A stretch of 6,487 nt of DNA from Pseudomonadales bacterium (lineage in GTDB: Bacteria; Pseudomonadota; Gammaproteobacteria; Pseudomonadales; UBA7239). Position 1 is the stretch's first letter, and every line of letters begins with the position of its first letter. The translations under genes and the position numbers were made by a program. The notes under the pieces are model-generated. The model searched no databases. It was given only the letters and a program-made list of their open reading frames with translations, and was not told where the DNA came from. The stretch lies in NCBI GenBank assembly GCA_020443005.1, contig JAGRJA010000088.1, forward strand, positions 1 to 6,487, given 5' to 3'. Shown in pieces: positions 1 to 4,536 of this stretch.

Positions 1-764
1 AAATCCGACATCATGTTCCTTTCATGTTCAAGAACGCGTTTTGCGACAGTCCAGCCTTTGTTAATTTCACCAAGAACGGCAGACTTTGGTACTTTGACAT
101 TGTCAAAAAAGGTCTGGCAGAAATGTTTTTCACCGGTGATTAATTCGATAGGTTTGGCTTCAATGCCTTCGAGCGCCATGTCAAAAATAAGAAAGGTGAT
201 ACCCTCGCGTTTGGGGGCGTCCGGGTTTGTACGGACCAGACAGTAAATATAATCGGACTTGTCGGCATAGGAAGTCCATATTTTGGCACCATTGACAAGA
301 AAATGATCGCCCTTGTCCTCTGCCCGTGTTTGCAAGCCCGCCAGATCCGAGCCTGCACCCGGTTCTGAATAACCCTGACACCAGCGAATTTCACCGCGAG
401 CGATTCTGGGCAGGTGTTCAAGTTTCTGTTCTTCTGTGCCAAATTCGAGAATGGCAGGGCCAGCCATCCAGATGCCGAGGTTGACTTGCGGCGCCCGGCA
501 TTTGAGGCGCTTCATTTCTTCCTTGAAAATGCGGGTTTGTTCTGCATCAAAACCGGCACCGCCATATTCCCTGGGCCAATCAGGCACGCAGTAGCCTTTT
601 TCCACACAGCGATCAAACCAGCGTTTTGCATCTTCGTTGGGGAAGCTGATATTTCTGCTTCCCCATACCTGTTCATCCTGTTCTGCCGGGCTGCGCATCG
701 AAGCAGGGCAGTTCTCTTCGAGCCAGGTGCGTATTTCCTGACGAAATGCGGTTGTATCTGTCAC
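1..764 (-). CDS. Acyl-CoA dehydrogenase, N-terminal part (runs off left edge)
   Basis: FAD-dependent acyl-CoA dehydrogenase, a family that makes the alpha,beta double bond in acyl-CoA thioesters and passes electrons to ETF. 254 codons are visible of a family usually near 380-410 residues, so the C-terminal domain with the catalytic base is missing. Residues 1-120 form the helical N-domain, with WPREYGG at 63-69 and GPAILEFGTEEQK at 102-114. The FAD/substrate signature YSEPGAGSDLAG is at 132-143, and the middle beta domain follows with NGAKIWTS at 158-165 and FFDNVKVP near 220. The start is GTG at 764: an in-frame TAA lies only five codons upstream (782-780), no other start fits, and a GGGGGA ribosome site sits 9 nt before it. 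The gene is divergent from the reductase cluster and may share its control region. Substrate is unknown; steroid side-chain or ring acyl-CoA is possible only by context. Family assignment is very firm. Confidence 0.95.
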   Translation of the reverse strand, partial: MTDTTAFRQEIRTWLEENCPASMRSPAEQDEQVWGSRNISFPNEDAKRWFDRCVEKGYCVPDWPREYGGAGFDAEQTRIFKEEMKRLKCRAPQVNLGIWMAGPAILEFGTEEQKLEHLPRIARGEIRWCQGYSEPGAGSDLAGLQTRAEDKGDHFLVNGAKIWTSYADKSDYIYCLVRTNPDAPKREGITFLIFDMALEGIEAKPIELITGEKHFCQTFFDNVKVPKSAVLGEINKGWTVAKRVLEHERNMMSD

Positions 765-799
765 TGGTGTTTTCCCCCGTTAAAACTGTTCTTTTGGAG

Positions 800-823
800 A
801 TGGCGCAAGAACAAGCGCGCCAT
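800..823. promoter_or_regulatory. Palindrome, candidate operator or leader hairpin
   Basis: ATGGCGC at 800-806 and GCGCCAT at 817-823 are perfect 7-bp inverted copies with a 10-nt spacer. The element lies about 36 bp upstream of the acyl-CoA dehydrogenase GTG. Its size would suit a dimeric repressor site such as a TetR-type operator, or a hairpin in the dehydrogenase mRNA leader. No regulator gene is in view, so the role is inference. Confidence 0.4.
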
Positions 824-858
824 AATGCCAAGAAACCGGCCTTCCTTGCCAGTGCTTT

Positions 859-873
859 TTGCCTGAAGGGCAA
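859..873. other. Short hairpin in the divergent region
   Basis: TTGCC at 859-863 pairs with GGCAA at 869-873, with a further T-G wobble around a 3-nt loop. Neither strand has a T-run after the stem, so it is not a standard intrinsic terminator. It may be a structured part of the dehydrogenase mRNA leader, or chance. Confidence 0.25.
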
Positions 874-1103
874 CATGCATGATTTATTTAGAAATATAAA
901 CCTAGGTGGGCGCAAATTGTATCGAAACTGTGGGAAATTACTTTGGGGGTTATTACTTAGAGGTCGGCATTAAAGCTGAATTATGACGCAATTGTTGATT
1001 ATGGCTTGCTGCTGTTTGGGTATTGGTGTTTTTTGTTGCTTGTTAAAGGTTTTTTTGTCAGTTGTTATGTGGTCAAGTGTTGTTTACTATTTTCCTGGTA
1101 TAC

Positions 1104-1108
1104 AGGGG
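1104..1108 (+). promoter_or_regulatory. Ribosome binding site deciding the reductase start
   Basis: AGGGG lies 7 nt before ATG 1116. It supports this start over an upstream in-frame TTG at 1062, whose nearest site (AAAGG at 1045-1049) is 12 nt away. Confidence 0.65.
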
Positions 1109-1115
1109 TTTATTC

Positions 1116-3173
1116 ATGCGCGAATGTGAGAAGTTGTTTTCACCGGTCAGTATTGGTGGCATGCAACTTAAAAACAGATTGGTGATGTCACCGATGACGA
1201 CCGATTATGGTAATGAAGACCAGACACCTTCACAGCGCCTGATTGATTATCTGTCGGCACGCGCCAGAGGCGGGGTAGGCCTGATAACCGCAGAAGTTTG
1301 TACCGTTGATATTAAGCACCGTTATTTGCAGCGATCGTTAACGCTTGGTGGGGATGAATACATCGGGTTTCATAAGGTGCTTACCGATGAGATTCATCGA
1401 CATGGAGCCTGTATCCAGCCCCAAATTACGCATCCCGGCCCCGAGTCGCTGAGCGCCTTCTTTTCCAGTGAGCCTGCTATCGGGCCTTCTCCGGTTGTTT
1501 CGCCGGTATGGGGTGGTGTTTGTCGCGAGCTGGAAGTACGTGAAATTCCGGTCATCATCGATCAATATGCAGAGGCCGTTTTGCGTGCCTTCAAGGCGGG
1601 ATATGATGGTGTAGAGCTGCATGCGGCACATAGTTACCACTTGCTGGGTTCCTTCCTTTCTCCCTGGCGAAACAAGCGTCGCGATGAATACGGTGGTCAT
1701 CGTTTTGAAACCCGCAGCCGTTTATTGCTCGAAGTCGTCGCGGCTATTCGTGAAAGAGTGCCCCGTGCCTTCCCGTTAACAGTCAGGCTGTCCGGTTATG
1801 AACGCGCACCCGGTGGGCTGGATGTGGATGAGATTCAGCGTTTGGCGCCCATGCTGGTCGAAGCCGGTGTGGATGCCTTTCACATGAGTGGGGGTGTCAG
1901 TGACCGTCTGGTTAGCCAGATTGTTGTCGGTGGGCAGGAGCCCATTGCCTATAATGCGCACATTGCCGAAACCATCAAGCAGGTTGTTGATGTTCCTGTC
2001 ATGGTCGTGGGGCGTATCCATGATCCCCGCGAGGGTGAAAAAGTGCTTCAGGCTAACCAGGCTGACCTTATTGTTATGGGGCGCCCGTTTCTGGCTGATG
2101 CTGAATTGCCGAATAAGGCCAGAGCAGGGAAATTTGATGACATCAGATACTGTCTGTCTTGTGAAAACTGCATCGACGCAATGGCAAGGGGTACGCTGAA
2201 TTGTGCAGTGAATGCTTCGACGGGACGAGAGAATGAGCTTGATTACGCGAGAACCGCTCAAGCCCGAAAAGTAATGATAATAGGCGGAGGACCTGCCGGT
2301 ATGGAGGCAGCGAGAGTAGCATCCCTGCGCGGTCATCATGTCAGCTTGTATGAGCAGCAGTTACACTTGGGCGGCTCTGTGGTTCTGGCTTCAACAGTGC
2401 ATAAGGATAATGAGCCAATTCTGCATTATTTGAAAAAACAGTTAAGCGATTTGCCGGTGAAAGTTTATCTTGGTAAAAAGGTTGACGAGGACTTGATTCG
2501 GGAAGTCAAACCGGATGTGGCCATTCTGGCTACCGGCGCAAAACTGGTCACACAGTCTATCCCCGGTGACCACTTGCCAAATGTCATCACCGGGCAAATG
2601 CTCAGGGAGCTGTTGAAAGGTGATGTGTCACCGGAAAGTTATCGGCGATTTCCCTGGCTTTTAAAAATGATTGCTCTTTGTTCTTCGGGCTGGGCTGGCC
2701 GCTTTATTAATCCGGCGCGTTTGAGAATGTTAACCCGAATCTGGATGCCATTGGGTCGGCGTATTGTCATTATCGGGGGTGATCTCGCGGCACTTGAGCT
2801 GGCTGAATTTCTGGCTGCCAGAAAACGCAAGATCTATCTGTTCGAAACATCAAACCGTCTGGCGCCCGAAGTGGGAAAAAAGCGCCGGGCTGAGCATATG
2901 GACAAACTGGACAGATTGGGCGTTGTTGTCAATAGTGGAGTGACAGTCAGGGAAATAACGCCGACAGGTGTTATTATTTCGGCCTCGAAGCAGCACGAAA
3001 AACATATTGCTGCAGATTCCGTTATTGTTGCCGGCGAGCCTGTAGCGGCGAGTGAATTTTTGGAAAAACTGGAGGCGCTGGTTCCCGAGGTTCATGCCAT
3101 CGGGGATTGCACAGGGCTCGGGCTTATCGTTAAAGCCATAGATCAGGGCTCGACAGTAGCCAATCAACTTTGA
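1116..3173 (+). CDS. FadH/BaiCD-type FMN/4Fe-4S/FAD enoate reductase
   Basis: 685-residue member of the 2,4-dienoyl-CoA reductase / 2-enoate reductase family (Old Yellow Enzyme barrel fused to a flavoprotein disulfide-reductase-like half). Such enzymes pass NAD(P)H electrons through FAD, a 4Fe-4S cluster and FMN to reduce conjugated C=C bonds. Residues 1-340 are the FMN barrel: FSPVSIGGMQLKNRLVMSPM at 8-27, the active-site strand HAAHSY at 169-174 followed by FLSPWRNKRRDEYGG, and MGRPFLAD at 321-328. Cluster cysteines are C346, C349, C352 and C363. The first Rossmann motif is GGGPAG at 390-395. The second nucleotide motif, at 554-559, reads GGDLAA and departs from GxGxxG. The C-terminal FAD motif IGD is at 662-664. 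A linker with hydrophobic and basic stretches (about 500-548) precedes the second nucleotide motif. ATG 1116 has a good ribosome site and begins where relatives begin. HAAHSY resembles bile-acid BaiCD as I recall it; FadH itself differs there. Family is firm; a steroid enone or dienoyl-CoA substrate is inference. Confidence 0.93.
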   Translation: MRECEKLFSPVSIGGMQLKNRLVMSPMTTDYGNEDQTPSQRLIDYLSARARGGVGLITAEVCTVDIKHRYLQRSLTLGGDEYIGFHKVLTDEIHRHGACIQPQITHPGPESLSAFFSSEPAIGPSPVVSPVWGGVCRELEVREIPVIIDQYAEAVLRAFKAGYDGVELHAAHSYHLLGSFLSPWRNKRRDEYGGHRFETRSRLLLEVVAAIRERVPRAFPLTVRLSGYERAPGGLDVDEIQRLAPMLVEAGVDAFHMSGGVSDRLVSQIVVGGQEPIAYNAHIAETIKQVVDVPVMVVGRIHDPREGEKVLQANQADLIVMGRPFLADAELPNKARAGKFDDIRYCLSCENCIDAMARGTLNCAVNASTGRENELDYARTAQARKVMIIGGGPAGMEAARVASLRGHHVSLYEQQLHLGGSVVLASTVHKDNEPILHYLKKQLSDLPVKVYLGKKVDEDLIREVKPDVAILATGAKLVTQSIPGDHLPNVITGQMLRELLKGDVSPESYRRFPWLLKMIALCSSGWAGRFINPARLRMLTRIWMPLGRRIVIIGGDLAALELAEFLAARKRKIYLFETSNRLAPEVGKKRRAEHMDKLDRLGVVVNSGVTVREITPTGVIISASKQHEKHIAADSVIVAGEPVAASEFLEKLEALVPEVHAIGDCTGLGLIVKAIDQGSTVANQL

Positions 3174-3196
3174 AGCGGAATAACGGTGTTAAAAAA

Positions 3197-3203
3197 GGGG
3201 GGG
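3197..3203 (+). promoter_or_regulatory. G7 ribosome binding site inside an A6G7 tract
   Basis: Six A (3191-3196) run into seven G (3197-3203), ending 7 nt before ATG 3211. It is the only purine-rich ribosome site available for the isomerase gene. A homopolymer in this place could change length by slippage and alter translation. Confidence 0.55.
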
Positions 3204-3210
3204 CAGTAAA

Positions 3211-3600
3211 ATGGACCGAAAGGTGATAGAGCAGCGCTTGGCCGATTATCTGGAAAGTTACCGACAGGAAGACAAGCAAGCATGGTTGTCCCTGTTTTCC
3301 GATAATGTGGTTTTTGAAGATCCTGTAGGCAAACCGGAAATTGTTGGCATACAGGCGATGTCGGATTTTTGGGATAAAGGACATAATGGCATGTTGACGC
3401 TGGAGCCAACACCAGCCAAACGAATGATAGTGTGTGGTAACGAAGCGATACTTGTTTTTACCATGAAAGTCAGAATGCAGGATGGTAGTGGTTTTAACAT
3501 TCACCCTGTTGATCATTTTGTATTTGATGAGAGTGGCAAGGTAAGCCGTTTGAGAGCATTTTGGGACGAGCCGGGTGTTGAAGCAGTACAAGCCGGTTAA
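3211..3600 (+). CDS. Ketosteroid Delta5-isomerase homologue (NTF2-like fold)
   Basis: 129-residue NTF2-like protein, close in length to known ketosteroid isomerases (about 125-131). These cytoplasmic dimers move a steroid C=C from Delta5 to the conjugated Delta4 position by acid-base catalysis. Aligned to my recollection of Comamonas testosteroni isomerase, the first 54 residues match with a constant one-residue offset: Y13 for Tyr14, D37 (in FEDPVG, 35-40) for Asp38, F53-W54 for Phe54-Tyr55. Further on, D101 in PVDHFVF (99-105) matches Asp99, and LRAFW (114-118) matches the last strand. All three catalytic positions are therefore kept; W54 replaces a tyrosine that supports the active-site hydrogen-bond network. 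The gene begins 37 nt after the reductase and is followed by the SDR, so co-transcription is likely. Other NTF2-like roles (SnoaL-type cyclase, dehydratase) remain possible, but the triad favours isomerase chemistry. Confidence 0.85.
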   Translation: MDRKVIEQRLADYLESYRQEDKQAWLSLFSDNVVFEDPVGKPEIVGIQAMSDFWDKGHNGMLTLEPTPAKRMIVCGNEAILVFTMKVRMQDGSGFNIHPVDHFVFDESGKVSRLRAFWDEPGVEAVQAG

Positions 3601-3625
3601 TTGACTGAAGCAGGTTTTATAATTC

Positions 3626-3629
3626 GAGG
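3626..3629 (+). promoter_or_regulatory. Ribosome binding site deciding the SDR start
   Basis: GAGG lies 7 nt before ATG 3637. It favours this start over the in-frame TTG at 3601, which directly follows the isomerase stop and has no comparable site. Confidence 0.6.
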
Positions 3630-3636
3630 TTTGAGC

Positions 3637-4392
3637 ATGAAAGAACGATTTGAAGACAAACGCGTAATAGTGACAGGTGCGGGCTCGGGGATTGGTCGTG
3701 CTACAGCCATTCGGATGGCCGGAGAAGGTGCCAGAGTATGGTGTGCCGATATCAATGAAGTGGCCTTGAATGAAACTGTATCGCTCATTGAAGCGGGTGG
3801 TGGAACGGCTGCCTTTTCGGTGTTCGATGTGACTGACCCTGCGCAATCGGTCGCGTTGGTTAATGAGGTGGTTGAGGCCTGGGGCGGGCTGAATGTGCTT
3901 TGTAATATTGCAGGTATCGGGGGTATGAAGCCTTTTCAGGATTTGACGCCCGAGTATTTCAACAAGATGCTGGCGGTTAATTTGTCCGGGCCATTTTATC
4001 TTTGTCACGCTGCAATGCCGCAATTGCTCAAAACAAAAGGCAATATTGTTAACCTCGCATCATCAGCAGGAAAAATTGGTCAGGCTTATGTGGCAGCCTA
4101 TGTGGCTTCCAAACATGGGTTGGTGGGTCTGACAAAATCACTCGCGATGGAATTCGGTCGTCGCGGTGTCAGGGCAAATGCCATTTGCCCGGGAGCAGTG
4201 AATACCCCCTTGATTCAAAACTTTGAAATGGCAGAAGGTATCGATTTTGATCTGGTAAACCGCTATAACTTTTTACCCTGGTTTTCAGAGCCTGAAGATA
4301 TTGCCGCTATGGTTGCCTATGTGGCTTCAGACGAAGCCCGTTATGTGAATGGTGCCGTGCTGTCGATAGATGGTGGAATCACGACGGGTTAG
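3637..4392 (+). CDS. Short-chain dehydrogenase/reductase, NAD-type, classical
   Basis: 251-residue classical SDR catalysing NAD(P)-dependent alcohol/ketone interconversion. The cofactor loop TGAGSGIG is at 13-20. D38, at the end of the second strand (CADIN), is the usual mark of NAD(H) preference. NIAG at 90-93 stands for the common NNAG. The catalytic tetrad is N115, S142, Y155, K159 (YVASK at 155-159). CPGAVNTP follows near residue 190, and the C-terminus carries SIDGG, typical of FabG/hydroxysteroid-dehydrogenase-like members. Length is normal and all key residues are present. ATG 3637 has GAGG 7 nt upstream; TTG 3601 would add 12 residues before the expected N-terminus. It is last in the reductase-isomerase-SDR cluster, which suggests oxidation or reduction of a ring hydroxyl such as a 3-, 7- or 17-hydroxysteroid. 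That substrate is inferred from the neighbour only; a 3-hydroxyacyl-CoA substrate cannot be excluded. Confidence 0.93.
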   Translation: MKERFEDKRVIVTGAGSGIGRATAIRMAGEGARVWCADINEVALNETVSLIEAGGGTAAFSVFDVTDPAQSVALVNEVVEAWGGLNVLCNIAGIGGMKPFQDLTPEYFNKMLAVNLSGPFYLCHAAMPQLLKTKGNIVNLASSAGKIGQAYVAAYVASKHGLVGLTKSLAMEFGRRGVRANAICPGAVNTPLIQNFEMAEGIDFDLVNRYNFLPWFSEPEDIAAMVAYVASDEARYVNGAVLSIDGGITTG

Positions 4393-4536
4393 ATTGCGCA
4401 TTATCCACGCCGTTGTTGAAGCAGTGAGTAAAATCGCGAAACCATTGCCTTGCTGTCCCTATGAAATGAGCGGCTTGTTTATCCTGCCTGAATACTCAAG
4501 CTATAACTTCCGGTTTTAATATCGAGCGAAACTGTT
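4393..4536 (+). promoter_or_regulatory. Intergenic gap between SDR and hrpA
   Basis: In this 144-nt gap I see no GC-rich hairpin followed by a T-run, so no intrinsic terminator can be called after the SDR. TATAAC at 4502-4507 is a reasonable -10 word; the best-spaced upstream hexamer, TTATCC at 4479-4484 (17-bp spacer), is a poor -35. A promoter for hrpA here is plausible, but read-through from the upstream cluster cannot be excluded. Confidence 0.3.

Larger units (their letters stand above)
765..1115. promoter_or_regulatory. Divergent intergenic control region
   Basis: These 351 bases separate the starts of two divergent genes and should hold both promoters. No open frame here looks coding. 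Seen directly: a 7-bp palindrome (800-823), a small hairpin (859-873), the direct repeats ATTACTT at 937-943 and 952-958, the similar words CGCAAATTGT (911-920) and CGCAATTGT (987-995), an AT-rich patch at 882-900, and a T/G-rich tract at about 991-1085. No well-spaced sigma70 promoter stands out on either strand. TTGTCA at 1055-1060 resembles a -35 box, but the nearest -10-like word, TACTAT at 1085-1090, is 24 bp away, which is too far. Confidence 0.6.

Noticed and set aside
859..873. Hairpin considered as an intrinsic terminator
   Set aside because: The stem is short and no T-run follows it on either strand; no gene ends next to it.
673..973. Small open frames on both strands (673-915 minus, 746-973 plus) at the dehydrogenase start and divergent region
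   Set aside because: Both overlap the well-supported dehydrogenase N-terminus in other frames and show no protein-like features.
1055..1090. TTGTCA and TACTAT considered as a sigma70 promoter for the reductase cluster
   Set aside because: The 24-bp spacer is far outside the usable range and the -10 match is poor.
1062..1115. TTG start that would add 18 hydrophobic residues to the reductase, resembling a membrane anchor
   Set aside because: The family is cytoplasmic and normally begins close to MRECEKLFSP; ATG 1116 has AGGGG at proper spacing, while the TTG has only AAAGG 12 nt away.
3130..4023. Long open frame on the minus strand (297 codons) across the isomerase and SDR
   Set aside because: It lies antisense to two genes with complete catalytic motifs, and its translation shows no domain or motif. 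It is a coding-bias shadow.
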